Shown: positions 46,038-55,395, counted from the first letter of the stretch. The stretch is 64,000 bases of DNA from Pseudomonas sp. KNUC1026 (GCF_021650705.1 NZ_CP087138.1:2914001-2978000); one strand, 5' to 3'. A program made the numbers and translations. Notes: generated by a model not told the origin, from the letters alone.

Positions 46038-48169
46038 AACAGATCATGCAAGACATGGCGAATGGGGAAACCCGCCTTGTGTCAGCTCCCTCTCCTCGCG
46101 CAAGCTCGGGCACTGCTGTGATCTGTTCTCGTGTTTCCTTGGTCTCTGCAGGCACGGAAAGGATGCTGGTAGACTTTGGCCGGGCGTCGTATCTGCGAAA
46201 AGCCAGGCAACAACCCGATAAAGTTCGAATGGTTCTGGAGAAAGTCAGAACAGATGGTCTTTTCACCACTCTTGATGCTGTGCGCAGCAAGCTGGCGCAA
46301 CCATTACCACTGGGCTACTGCAATGTCGGTGTCATTGCCGACTTGGGTAGCGATATGCATCCTTTCAAAGAGGGAGATCGGGTCGTCTCCAACGGGCCTC
46401 ACTCGGATGTTGTCAAAGTCTCCAAGCAACTCATGGCACGCATTCCGGAGACCGTCACCGATGAATCAGCGGCATTCACTGTTGTCGCCAGTATCGGGCT
46501 TCAGGGTATACGACTGGCTGCCCCAACGCTAGGAGAAGCGTTCGTTGTCATTGGCACAGGCTTGATCGGGTTACTGACGATTCAATTGCTAAAAGCCCAT
46601 GGTTGCAGAGTGCTGGCAGTTGATCTTGACGATAGCAAGCTCGCACTGGCCAGCAAGTTTGGCGCCGAAACATGCAACCCCTCCAAGGGTCAGGATCCCG
46701 TAGCCCTAGGGCTCGCATTCAGCCGCCACCGAGGCGTGGATGGCGTATTGATCTGCGCCTCCACAGCCAGTGACCAACCTGTTAGCCAAGCAGCGCAGAT
46801 GTGCCGCAAACGTGGGCGGATAGTGCTGGTAGGAGTTACGGGCCTCAAACTCAACAGGGCTGAGTTCTATGAGAAGGAACTTAGCTTTCAGGTATCTTGC
46901 TCATACGGGCCGGGGCGCTACGACGCTGCATATGAACAGGACGGTGTTGATTATCCAGTTGGTTTCGTACGTTGGACAGAGCAACGGAACTTTGAAGCCA
47001 TATTGGACATGATGGCTTCAGGACAGCTTGATACCGAAACGCTGATTACTCACCGTTACAGCTTTTCCGAGATGGGCCAGGCGTACAGCTCTTTGACAAC
47101 CGACAAGTCAGGGCTCGGAATCTTGTTGCATTACCCTTCTCAGGACGAGGATCGCCTGATTGACCAGGTTTCGCTATCTACCGACGTAGCCCCTGTTACC
47201 GGAGAGCCGGTAATCGCTGTTATCGGTGCTGGCAACTATGCCTCTCGCATGCTCTTGCCGGCACTCAAGAAATCAGGGGCCCAGTTTAAGACAATCCTCA
47301 GCAATAGCGGTATTTCCGGCGTAATTCAGGGCGAAAAGCAGGGCTTCGCCGTCGCAGCGAGCGATGAGGAAGTCATCTGGAAAGACACCAACATCGATGG
47401 CGTCGTTATCGCAACCCGGCACAATAGCCATGCGTCGCTGGTTTCCCGCGCGTTGAGTGAAGGTAAACATGTATTTGTCGAGAAACCGCTAGCCATTGAT
47501 GATTCAGGGCTGGCGTCTGTCAGGGAGGCCTACACCTCTGCACGGCTGGCTGGCCATACACGTCAGCTAATGGTCGGTTTCAATCGTCGGTTCGCCCCGC
47601 AGACCGTAAAAATGAAGTCATTGCTGGGCAGCGTGCCTGGGCCTAAAGTATTCATAATGACGATGAATGCCGGAGAGTTGCCAGCCAACCATTGGACACA
47701 TGACCTTGAAGTTGGGGGTGGGCGTATGATCGGCGAAGCTTGCCATTTCATCGACTTGATGCGGTTCCTTGCGGATTCGCGTATCACTGAAGTACAAGCA
47801 ACGCGCATGGGGCCTAATGATTACGTGGCGATCACTGAAGACAAGGCGGTGATTACTCTACGCTTCGAAAATGGATCGTTCGGCACGATTTTCTACCTGG
47901 CCAACGGTGCAGCAAGTTATCCCAAGGAGAGAATCGAAGTATTCACCAGCGGAAAGGTGTTGCAGCTTGACAACTTCAGAAAGCTTAAAGGCTTTGGTTG
48001 GCCTGGTTTTAGTTCAATGAATCTGTGGAAGCAGGATAAAGGTCAGGATCAATGCGCCGCGGCATGGCTCGCCTCACTGCGAAGTGGTAAATCTGCTATT
48101 CCAGTAGATGAGATATTCGAGGTAGCAGAGGCCACACTTCAGTCTGCCATGTTGCTGCGTAGCCAATAA
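46034..48169 (+). CDS. Bi-domain oxidoreductase: alcohol-dehydrogenase-like plus Gfo/Idh/MocA
   Basis: A 711-residue fusion. Residues 1 to about 365 resemble a medium-chain dehydrogenase (GYCNVGVIADLGSDMHPFKEGDRVVSNGPHSD, then the NAD motif AFVVIGTGLIGLLTIQLLKAHGCRVLAVDLDDSKLALASKFGAE) but lack an obvious zinc-cysteine cluster. Residues about 390-711 are Gfo/Idh/MocA (VIAVIGAGNYASRMLLPALKKSGAQ, HVFVEKPLAIDD with the family Glu-Lys-Pro, GGGRMIGEACHFIDLMRFL). Such fusions recur beside heparinase-like genes in O-antigen and capsule clusters, but their reaction is not established. It overlaps the heparinase gene by one base (TAATG), so the two are probably co-translated. Confidence 0.88.
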   Translation: MKQIMQDMANGETRLVSAPSPRASSGTAVICSRVSLVSAGTERMLVDFGRASYLRKARQQPDKVRMVLEKVRTDGLFTTLDAVRSKLAQPLPLGYCNVGVIADLGSDMHPFKEGDRVVSNGPHSDVVKVSKQLMARIPETVTDESAAFTVVASIGLQGIRLAAPTLGEAFVVIGTGLIGLLTIQLLKAHGCRVLAVDLDDSKLALASKFGAETCNPSKGQDPVALGLAFSRHRGVDGVLICASTASDQPVSQAAQMCRKRGRIVLVGVTGLKLNRAEFYEKELSFQVSCSYGPGRYDAAYEQDGVDYPVGFVRWTEQRNFEAILDMMASGQLDTETLITHRYSFSEMGQAYSSLTTDKSGLGILLHYPSQDEDRLIDQVSLSTDVAPVTGEPVIAVIGAGNYASRMLLPALKKSGAQFKTILSNSGISGVIQGEKQGFAVAASDEEVIWKDTNIDGVVIATRHNSHASLVSRALSEGKHVFVEKPLAIDDSGLASVREAYTSARLAGHTRQLMVGFNRRFAPQTVKMKSLLGSVPGPKVFIMTMNAGELPANHWTHDLEVGGGRMIGEACHFIDLMRFLADSRITEVQATRMGPNDYVAITEDKAVITLRFENGSFGTIFYLANGAASYPKERIEVFTSGKVLQLDNFRKLKGFGWPGFSSMNLWKQDKGQDQCAAAWLASLRSGKSAIPVDEIFEVAEATLQSAMLLRSQ

Positions 48170-49983
48170 TGAGCACAGTAGAACGACTGCTCGGCTATTC
48201 GCGCCTCGGCTGGCTCAATATCGCGAAGGTTTTACGATATCGTGCAAGCATCAAATGGAGGCTGAGTGCTGCACAGCGCATCAAGGCTCAGTTACCCTGC
48301 GGGCCTTACTTCTCTGCTCCTACAAGTAATTCGCAACGGGTGAAAACATCGTTTGCCTGGGAGAATGTGCTCGTTTTTTTTGGAAAGCCAGTCAGAAGAG
48401 TGGGGGACCTCACCTCTCCGCCAGCCTGGCATAAACACCCTCTGTCAGGCTCACCGTTCTCCAACCACGACCGCCCGTGGTGGACAATCACGGACTTCGA
48501 TAACCGTAACGGTGATATCAAAGCCTATTGGGAATTCAGCCGGATGGGGTGGGTCACTTATCTGGCGCAGGGTGTTGCTTCAGAAGTGCCTGGAGCCTTA
48601 CAGGCATTGAACTTGTGGATAGAGGATTGGTGTGTTCATAATCCCGTCAACATCGGACCCAACTGGAAATGCGGCCAAGAGGCGTCTTTCCGAGTGCTGC
48701 ATCTTTGTGCAGCGACGCTGTTGCTCGATAATCGTGAGCACGCCAGCAAGGCCCTGCTTGAGCTGATAAAAATTCATCTTGAACGGATAGCACCTACCAC
48801 TGGTTATGCACTGGCGCAAGACAACAATCACGGCACCTCCGAAGCCGCGGCACTTTATGTGGGCGGTAGCCTGCTGCAGCGGCATGGGCACAGAAGAGGT
48901 GAGGCGCTACGCTATAAAGGCCAGCTGATGTTGGAAGAACGTGCTAAATCGTTGATCGCTGACGACGGTACATTCAGCCAGTACTCTGTAAATTATCATC
49001 GCCTGATGCTGGACACTTATAGCTTCGCTGAACACTGGCGCTCTGTCAGTGGCCATGCGCCCTTCAAACCAACAACCTATGACCGCCTGAGAAGAGCAAC
49101 TGACTGGCTGGCTGCAATGGTCATGGAAAGCTCGGGAGACGCTCCAAATATAGGAGCAAACGATGGTGCCCATATCATCAATCTGAGCGCATGCGACTAC
49201 AGAGACTTTCGCCCGTCACTGCAACTTGCGAGTGTATTGTTCAGACATGCGCGCGCATTCGGCGAAGGATCTTGGAACTTGGGAATTCACTGGCTGAATA
49301 TAGCCATCCCTGAGCGCCGTATAGTGCCGGGCGGATCCACATTGATGGACGATGGCGGCTTCTCTACCTGTCGTGATGCGAACCACCTGCTGGTGCTACG
49401 TTTCGCACGCTTCAGTTTCCGGCCAAGTCAGGCCGACATATTGCATCTCGATTATTGGCACAATGGGCAAAACCTACTCGGAGATGGTGGTACGTTTAGT
49501 TATAATGATGCTCAGTGGTCTGACTATTTCTCTGGTGTCAAGGCTCATAATACCGCTGAATTCGATGACAGGGACCAGATGCCTAGGCTGAGCCGTTTTC
49601 TCTACGGGCGCTGGCCGAACTCCTATAATGTTAGTTCATCGGCTGATGGAATGGCGGCGTCTTACACAGACTACAAAGGCTGCTCGCACTCCCGGCGTGT
49701 AAGCCAGCTAAGCGATGGGCTGAAGGTCGTTGACACACTCAGTGGCTTCAAAAGCTGCGCTCGCTTGAGGTGGCGTTTGCCGCCTGGCGATTGGATGCTG
49801 GGGGCTGATACCGTGTCGTGCGGGAGCGTCCGTTATGCTTTCGAAGCGGATGTCGAATTTACACTTGTGCTCGAACAAGGCTGGGCGTCCACTCATTACC
49901 TCCAGAGGCACGCTGTCCCTGTGATAGAGGTCGCTGTACGTGCCCCCGGAAACGTAACAATGACGTTGAGCATAGAATCATGA
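48169..49983 (+). CDS. Heparinase II/III-like (alginate-lyase fold) protein in a biosynthetic operon
   Basis: A 604-residue protein with an (alpha/alpha) toroid followed by a beta-sandwich, as in heparinase II/III. Candidate catalytic residues are retained: AQDNNHGTSEAAAL (Asn-His), SQYSVNYHRLMLDTY (Tyr-His), and DYWHNGQNLLGDGGTFSYN followed by GVKAHNTAEFDD. There is no signal peptide, unlike degradative lyases, so it probably acts in the cytoplasm on a lipid-linked or nucleotide-linked sugar. It is tightly linked to the bi-domain oxidoreductase upstream and the GT4 downstream (ATGA overlap). The reaction is unknown. Confidence 0.85.
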   Translation: MSTVERLLGYSRLGWLNIAKVLRYRASIKWRLSAAQRIKAQLPCGPYFSAPTSNSQRVKTSFAWENVLVFFGKPVRRVGDLTSPPAWHKHPLSGSPFSNHDRPWWTITDFDNRNGDIKAYWEFSRMGWVTYLAQGVASEVPGALQALNLWIEDWCVHNPVNIGPNWKCGQEASFRVLHLCAATLLLDNREHASKALLELIKIHLERIAPTTGYALAQDNNHGTSEAAALYVGGSLLQRHGHRRGEALRYKGQLMLEERAKSLIADDGTFSQYSVNYHRLMLDTYSFAEHWRSVSGHAPFKPTTYDRLRRATDWLAAMVMESSGDAPNIGANDGAHIINLSACDYRDFRPSLQLASVLFRHARAFGEGSWNLGIHWLNIAIPERRIVPGGSTLMDDGGFSTCRDANHLLVLRFARFSFRPSQADILHLDYWHNGQNLLGDGGTFSYNDAQWSDYFSGVKAHNTAEFDDRDQMPRLSRFLYGRWPNSYNVSSSADGMAASYTDYKGCSHSRRVSQLSDGLKVVDTLSGFKSCARLRWRLPPGDWMLGADTVSCGSVRYAFEADVEFTLVLEQGWASTHYLQRHAVPVIEVAVRAPGNVTMTLSIES

Positions 49984-51200
49984 AAGTACTTTATTTCCAT
50001 CAACACTTCTCGACTCCAAAAGGTTCTGTCGGCATCCGCTCCTACCAGCTGGCCCGGCGCCTTATCTCAGAAGGCCACAGCGTCACAATGGTATGCGGCA
50101 GCTACGGCGGGGGCGAAACAGGGCTGACCACTGAATTCCAGAATGGGCGCAGACGAGGCAGTATCGATGGAATCGATGTCATCGAATTCGATCTGAGCTA
50201 CTCGAATGCGCACGGGTTCCTGCGAAGGACATTGACGTTCCTTCGGTTTTCATTGCGCAGCACTTGGGTTGCCTTGAAAGAGCCTTGTGACCTGGTGTTC
50301 GCTACGACAACCCCTCTGACTGCCGGTATTCCCGGGATCGCGGCTCGGTGGCTACGTCGCAAACCGTTCGTGTTCGAGGTCAGGGACTTGTGGCCAGAGC
50401 TCCCCAGAGCGATGAATGTGATTAAAAATCCCCTCGTTTATCGCTTGCTGGCGCTTTTGGAATGGGCAAGTTACAAATCAGCGACCCGGCTTGTCGGGCT
50501 CTCGCCTGGTATTGTGGAAGGCATCCGAAAACTGGATATCTCTTCAGCGAGCATTCGGATGATACCCAATGGTTGCGATATCGATATTTTCTCAAGCCCC
50601 GCAGAGGGATGGCGCCCGCCAGGGATTCAGGCAGACGACTTTCTCGCTGTATTTGCCGGCACTCACGGCATCGCCAACGGCCTTGATGCGGTCTTGGATG
50701 CCGCCAAGGTCCTCAAAGACCGAAACGCTCTGCATATCAAGATCTTGCTAATTGGCGATGGCAAGCTCAAACCTGCCTTGCTTGAGCGAGCAAGGTCTGA
50801 ACAACTGACTAATGTGGTTTTTCACGATCCCATCAGCAAGTCGTCCTTGGCCAGGTTACTCAAAAGCACGGACCTTGGCCTTCAGGTGCTGGCGAATATA
50901 CCGGCTTTTTACTACGGCACTTCACCCAACAAATTCTTTGATTACATCGCCGCTGGCGTCCCAGTGCTGAATAATTACCCCGGTTGGCTAGCACAGATGA
51001 TTCAGCAACATGACTGTGGGTACGTCGTTCCTCCCGAGCAGCCGCGGGCTTTTGCAGAGGCATTGATCACGGCAGCGGAGGACGCCTCGTTGACAGGCAA
51101 GGGACTAAACGCGCGCGGGCTGGCAAATGATTTCGAAAGGAACCTTATGGCGTCTCAATTCGTAGAGTGGCTTGAGGGTGCGTATGAAGAGGATTTTTGA
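49980..51200 (+). CDS. WbuB-like family 4 glycosyltransferase
   Basis: A 406-residue GT-B enzyme. The N-terminus is MKVLYFHQHFSTPKGSVGIRSYQLARRLISEGHSVTMVCG. The middle has FVFEVRDLWPELPRAM. The C-terminal donor domain has FAGTHGIANGLDAVLDAAKVL and a Glu-region GTSPNKFFDYIAAGVPVLNNYPGWLA. WbuB relatives transfer L-FucNAc or similar HexNAc residues to a lipid-linked sugar. It is the likely second-sugar transferase, acting right after the PglC-like initiator encoded next. ATG 49980 overlaps the heparinase stop. Confidence 0.9.
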   Translation: MKVLYFHQHFSTPKGSVGIRSYQLARRLISEGHSVTMVCGSYGGGETGLTTEFQNGRRRGSIDGIDVIEFDLSYSNAHGFLRRTLTFLRFSLRSTWVALKEPCDLVFATTTPLTAGIPGIAARWLRRKPFVFEVRDLWPELPRAMNVIKNPLVYRLLALLEWASYKSATRLVGLSPGIVEGIRKLDISSASIRMIPNGCDIDIFSSPAEGWRPPGIQADDFLAVFAGTHGIANGLDAVLDAAKVLKDRNALHIKILLIGDGKLKPALLERARSEQLTNVVFHDPISKSSLARLLKSTDLGLQVLANIPAFYYGTSPNKFFDYIAAGVPVLNNYPGWLAQMIQQHDCGYVVPPEQPRAFAEALITAAEDASLTGKGLNARGLANDFERNLMASQFVEWLEGAYEEDF

Positions 51201-51780
51201 TTTCATCGTATCTGCAGTGGCCTTGACATTGCTTGCACCTGTAATGATTGCGGTCGCTGTATTGATCCGTTTCAAGCTTGGCGGCCCGGTACTCTTTACC
51301 CAAGTGCGCCCAGGTCTCGCCGGGAAACCATTTCTCATGGTCAAATTCCGCACAATGCTGAACACTAGGAACAGCACGGGTGCGCTTCTCCCGGACAGTG
51401 AACGTCTTGGCAACTTCGGTAGGTTTCTCCGATCAACCAGCCTTGATGAGCTTCCTGAGCTGCTCAATGTATTGAAAGGCGACATGAGCCTCGTCGGGCC
51501 GCGTCCACTGCTGATGGACTATCTTTCTCTTTACAACCCTCGGCAATTTCGGCGCCATGAGGCCCGCCCCGGGATTACCGGGTGGGCCCAAGTGAACGGC
51601 CGTAACGGGATCAAATGGAAAGACCGTTTCGAGCTTGATGTCTGGTATGTGGACAATCGGACTATGTGGCTGGATCTGAAAATATTGATGCTTACCGTCA
51701 AGAAAGTGCTGATGCGGGACGGTATCCATCAGGAAGGCTCTGCAACAATGTCACGTTTTACCGGCTCCACTGATGAATAG
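51184..51780 (+). CDS. PglC-like initiating phosphoglycosyl transferase
   Basis: A 198-residue monotopic transferase with one N-terminal re-entrant helix (IFDFIVSAVALTLLAPVMIAVAVLI). The catalytic core is VKFRTM, LRSTSLDELPELLNVLKGDMSLVGPRPLLMDYL and RPGITGWAQVNGRN. It moves a phospho-sugar from UDP to undecaprenyl phosphate to start the repeat unit. Its small size and the adjacent pglD- and pglE-like genes point to di-N-acetylbacillosamine as the sugar. ATG 51184 has GAGGG upstream and overlaps the GT4 gene; an in-frame GTG earlier would add four residues. Confidence 0.9.
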   Translation: MKRIFDFIVSAVALTLLAPVMIAVAVLIRFKLGGPVLFTQVRPGLAGKPFLMVKFRTMLNTRNSTGALLPDSERLGNFGRFLRSTSLDELPELLNVLKGDMSLVGPRPLLMDYLSLYNPRQFRRHEARPGITGWAQVNGRNGIKWKDRFELDVWYVDNRTMWLDLKILMLTVKKVLMRDGIHQEGSATMSRFTGSTDE

Positions 51781-52396
51781 GCTCGCGATTGCCGGTGCCA
51801 GTGGGCACGGCTTAGTAGCGGCCGACATAGCAGAGGCTTGCGGCTGGAAGCAGATCGAGTTTTTTGACGACTGCTTTCCCGGCAGAATGGATCATCATGG
51901 CTGGCCTATCTCCGGAACCATCCCTCAGTTATTGGAGCGAAAGGCCGAATTCGACGGAGTTTTTGTTGCCATCGGTAATAATCGAATTCGCGCTCGCGTT
52001 CTTGGACTGTTCTCCGGGCAGGGATCGAATGTCGTGACCCTCATACATCCCAGTGCCGTGGTCAGCAGCCGCGCGCACCTCGGTGAGGGTAGTGTGGTCA
52101 TGCCGTTAGCGGTGGTAAATGCCAACGCCTCCGTCGGCGTCGGATGCATTCTGAATACCGCCTCCACGGTCGATCACGATTGCCAACTGGGCGAATGTGT
52201 TCACATCAGCCCAGGCGCACACATCGCTGGAGCGGTTTATATTGGGCGCAACAGCTGGATTGGAATAGGCGCATCCGTCAGGCAGTGCATCGTCATAGGT
52301 AATAGTGTAATCGTCGGGGCGGGTGCCGCTGTAGTTCAAGATATTCCAGACGGCATCACCGTTGTCGGCATCCCTGCGAAACCTCTATCTACTTGA
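51773..52396 (+). CDS. PglD-like sugar O/N-acetyltransferase
   Basis: A 207-residue acetyltransferase. The N-terminal UDP-sugar binding part is LAIAGASGHGLVAADIAEACGW. The C-terminal left-handed beta helix has VTLIHPSAVVSSRAHLGEGSVVMPLAVVNAN, and the catalytic His is in STVDHDCQLGECVHISPGAHIAG. PglD adds the 4-N-acetyl group to UDP-4-amino-HexNAc to give UDP-diNAcBac. The start overlaps the PglC-like gene by eight bases. Confidence 0.9.
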   Translation: MNRLAIAGASGHGLVAADIAEACGWKQIEFFDDCFPGRMDHHGWPISGTIPQLLERKAEFDGVFVAIGNNRIRARVLGLFSGQGSNVVTLIHPSAVVSSRAHLGEGSVVMPLAVVNANASVGVGCILNTASTVDHDCQLGECVHISPGAHIAGAVYIGRNSWIGIGASVRQCIVIGNSVIVGAGAAVVQDIPDGITVVGIPAKPLST

Positions 52397-52432
52397 AAGC
52401 CAGGTTTGGCGCTAGATCAATAGGTTCCCTAA

Positions 52433-53614
52433 ATGTTGAATACTCAATTCGCGCCATGGCCAAGTTTCGACGCTGAAGAAGTCAGCGCCGTTGCAGAAGT
52501 CATGCGCTCCAATAAGGTTAACTACTGGACAGGTCAGGAAGGTAGGCTGTTCGAAAAGGAATTTGCCGAATGGTGTGGGGCTAATCATGCCATCGCAGTG
52601 ATGAACGGAACCGTGGCTCTAGACCTCGCACTTAAAGCGCTGCAGGTTGGCCCCGGAGACGAGGTCGTCGTGACCTCAAGAACCTTTCTCGCGTCTGTTT
52701 CCAGCATCATAAACGCTGGTGCCACGCCGGTTTTTGCAGATGTGGATTTCGACACTCAGAATATCACTATCGAAACAGTGACAGCTGTCGTCAGCTCCAG
52801 ATGCAAAGCTATTTTATGCGTACACTTGGCAGGCTGGCCCTGCGATATGGACCCAATCAACGCTTTTGCCAAACAGCATGGGCTGTTCGTCATCGAGGAT
52901 TGTGCTCAGGCTCACGGGGCCCTTTACAAAGGGACGCCCGTCGGCACATTGGGTGACGTCGCTGCCTGGTCATTCTGTCAGGATAAGATCATGACGACTG
53001 GGGGTGAAGGTGGCATGGTCACGACCAACAGTGCTCAACTGTGGTCTAAGATGTGGTCTTACAAAGATCACGGCAAAAGCTTCGACGCGGTCTATAACAA
53101 GGATCATCCACCGGGTTTTCGTTGGTTGCACGAAAGCTTCGGAACAAATTGGCGCATGCTCGAGATTCAAGCAGCTATTGGCCGCCTGCAGCTACGCAAA
53201 ATGCAAACGTGGAGCGCGCAACGTCGTAGCAATTCGGAATTGATATGGAGCACCGCACGCAAATACGCCGGCTTCCGTGTACCTTGCGTACCGGAAGCTA
53301 TCAGCCACGCGGCATACAAGTGCTACATATTCATTCGGCCAGATCAACTTTTGCCTGAGTGGAGCCGGGACCGAATTATCGAGTCCCTTAATGCCCAAGG
53401 TATTCCATGCTATTCAGGTTCCTGCTCTGAGGTATATCTCGAAAAAGCATTTGATGGTACTTCTTTCAGGCCTTCGAAGCCGCTGGAGGTCGCAAAAGTA
53501 TTAGGAGAGACGAGCTTGATGTTCCTTGTCCATCCAACGCTCACCACCGATCAGATGATGCAGACCTGCTCCGCAATTGCCAACACCGCGACATCCGCGT
53601 TCAGAAAAGAATGA
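52433..53614 (+). CDS. PglE-like nucleotide-sugar 4-aminotransferase
   Basis: A 393-residue DegT/DnrJ/EryC1-family PLP enzyme. Family motifs are NYWTGQEGRLFEKEFAEWCGANHAIAVMNGTVALDLALKAL, VIEDCAQAHGALY, and the PLP-lysine segment WSFCQDKIMTTGGEGGMV (Lys in CQDKIM). PglE aminates UDP-4-keto-6-deoxy-GlcNAc, the WbpM product, and passes it to PglD. Thus WbpM, PglE, PglD and PglC analogues make and load a bacillosamine-type sugar. The sequence differs clearly from the FdtB-type enzyme at 33321, which acts at C3. Confidence 0.88.
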   Translation: MLNTQFAPWPSFDAEEVSAVAEVMRSNKVNYWTGQEGRLFEKEFAEWCGANHAIAVMNGTVALDLALKALQVGPGDEVVVTSRTFLASVSSIINAGATPVFADVDFDTQNITIETVTAVVSSRCKAILCVHLAGWPCDMDPINAFAKQHGLFVIEDCAQAHGALYKGTPVGTLGDVAAWSFCQDKIMTTGGEGGMVTTNSAQLWSKMWSYKDHGKSFDAVYNKDHPPGFRWLHESFGTNWRMLEIQAAIGRLQLRKMQTWSAQRRSNSELIWSTARKYAGFRVPCVPEAISHAAYKCYIFIRPDQLLPEWSRDRIIESLNAQGIPCYSGSCSEVYLEKAFDGTSFRPSKPLEVAKVLGETSLMFLVHPTLTTDQMMQTCSAIANTATSAFRKE

Positions 53615-53679
53615 TATGTTGGGACACTTTGCCTTGTAGATTTACGGAAATTGCTCTATGCAACAAAGGACCATGATAA

Positions 53680-55395
53680 ATGTATGAATATAAAGTATGG
53701 ATGAAAATCCTTCTCGTGGCATGGGGTATGGTGAGCACCGTTTGCGCCAATGCTGATTCTATGTTCGTCAAGCGCGTCGCCCCAAGTGTTATCAACCATG
53801 ATAATGGGCAGATCACCCTAGATTATGGTTCCGTGCGGTTCGCCGACTTCAAACTTAAAGGAGACTTGAAAAACGCTGGCCACCCGATCCGCCTAGTCAT
53901 TCGTGAAAGTGCCATCCCAATACCCCTCCCCAGTACCGGGCCGGAGCCGATTGGTGTTAGGTATCTGGACACGAAAGTGATTGCAACTCATCATTTCACC
54001 ACGACCCCACTGCGGCGGGCTGATGGCCGACTTATGGACGACAACCGCAGAGTCATGCCTTTTAGGTACGTGGATATCTACGGTTGGAAAGGCCAGTTTT
54101 CCCCAGAACTCGTAGAGTCGAACTATGCGGTGGCGCCTGATTTCCAGCGCCGTGGGGGAGTAACCTTTTTCGGGTCTGAACAGGCAAAGTCGCTGAACCG
54201 CCTGTGGCGCTTGATGGACTCGACGCTCGAATCCACGAGCTTTGCGGGGGTGTTCGTCGATGGCGACAGAGAGCGGCTACCGTATGAGGCCGACGGCTAC
54301 ATAAATGCCCTTGGTTGGTATTATCTGGTGGGCGACACAGTCACGCCACGCAAGACATTTGCTTATCTGGTGGAGCACCCAAGCTGGCCTACCGAATGGC
54401 AAGCCCATCTTATTTTCATGGCGTGGGCCGACTACTTGTATACCGGCGACAAGCAATGGCTGAAAGAACAATATGACTGGTTGAAAACTGTCTCGTTGCT
54501 GGATGTCATCGATAACAAAGGACTGGTCAACATTGAAAATTTGAATAAGTCTCAGAAAAAAGCTTTAAAAGTAACTTATCCAATGGGCGACATTGTCGAT
54601 TGGCCCAAAAACCAACGCGATGGGCACGACATGCGCCCGTACAACACGGTAACCAATGCTTTCATTTACAAGGGCTTGGTGGATATGCAAAACATAGCGC
54701 TGGCGTTGGGGAACGATAAGGATGCTACAAGATTTTCCGATGGCGCACGACGCATAAAACAGGCTTTGAACGAGCAGGCGCGTGACACAAATGGTCTATT
54801 TGTGGACGGTGTAGGTTCTTCCCATAGTTCTGCACATTCACTGTTTATCCCTTGGGGCTTTGGATTGGTCAACGGGGACACCTCAGTCCTGGAAAACGCT
54901 TTGAAAGCTCGAGTTCAGGCCTATCAGGGAGGATTTCCCTGCTCGGTATTTGCAGCACAGTTCCTGTTAGAGACGTACTTCGAAGCAGGGTTGGATGATG
55001 AGGCCATAGCGTTAATGTTGAACCGCAGCCTGCGTGGCTGGTTCAATATGTTGGACAGATATGACGCTACCGTCACCCATGAAGCATGGGATGTCTCATT
55101 CAAAGACAATGAGGATTGGACTCACGCGTGGGGAGCAGCCCCCGCGAATGTCATCCCCAAATATGTAATCGGAATCCGGCCACTCGAGGCGGGTTGGAAG
55201 ACTTGGACATTTCAACCCTCACCCGCCCTGCAGGCCTCCTTCAAAGCGCAGTTCCCCACCCCTTTGGGAATGATCAAAGCCAGCTACGATATGACGAGCC
55301 AGCGCTATACTCTGACTGTACCTGCCAATAGCGTTGCACATGTCAAAATCCGAGACGAGGTATTTGAGCTTCAGACTGGCACACACTCTTTCTAG
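53680..55395 (+). CDS. GH78-like (alpha-L-rhamnosidase-type) secreted glycoside hydrolase
   Basis: A 571-residue protein with a signal peptide (MKILLVAWGMVSTVCANA from a possible second start at 53701). The six-hairpin domain has FVDGDRERLPYEADGYINALGWYYLVGD, which carries the acidic residues of the GH78 catalytic site, and WPTEWQAHLIFMAWADYLYTGD. The C-terminal part has THEAWDVSFKDNEDWTHAWGAAPANVIPKYVIGIRPLEAGW, typical of the family. It would act in the periplasm or outside. A hydrolase of this type in an O-antigen operon is unusual. Its TAG stop shares the TA with the IS insertion next to it, and the original stop was also TAG. Confidence 0.75.
   Translation: MYEYKVWMKILLVAWGMVSTVCANADSMFVKRVAPSVINHDNGQITLDYGSVRFADFKLKGDLKNAGHPIRLVIRESAIPIPLPSTGPEPIGVRYLDTKVIATHHFTTTPLRRADGRLMDDNRRVMPFRYVDIYGWKGQFSPELVESNYAVAPDFQRRGGVTFFGSEQAKSLNRLWRLMDSTLESTSFAGVFVDGDRERLPYEADGYINALGWYYLVGDTVTPRKTFAYLVEHPSWPTEWQAHLIFMAWADYLYTGDKQWLKEQYDWLKTVSLLDVIDNKGLVNIENLNKSQKKALKVTYPMGDIVDWPKNQRDGHDMRPYNTVTNAFIYKGLVDMQNIALALGNDKDATRFSDGARRIKQALNEQARDTNGLFVDGVGSSHSSAHSLFIPWGFGLVNGDTSVLENALKARVQAYQGGFPCSVFAAQFLLETYFEAGLDDEAIALMLNRSLRGWFNMLDRYDATVTHEAWDVSFKDNEDWTHAWGAAPANVIPKYVIGIRPLEAGWKTWTFQPSPALQASFKAQFPTPLGMIKASYDMTSQRYTLTVPANSVAHVKIRDEVFELQTGTHSF

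Noticed and set aside
477..52432. A shared 15-base string, TCAATAGGTTCCCTA, at about 477-491 and 52418-52432.
   Set aside because: A 64-kb window is expected to contain a few chance repeats of this length. There is no dyad, flanking similarity or third copy, so it is not called as an attachment site.
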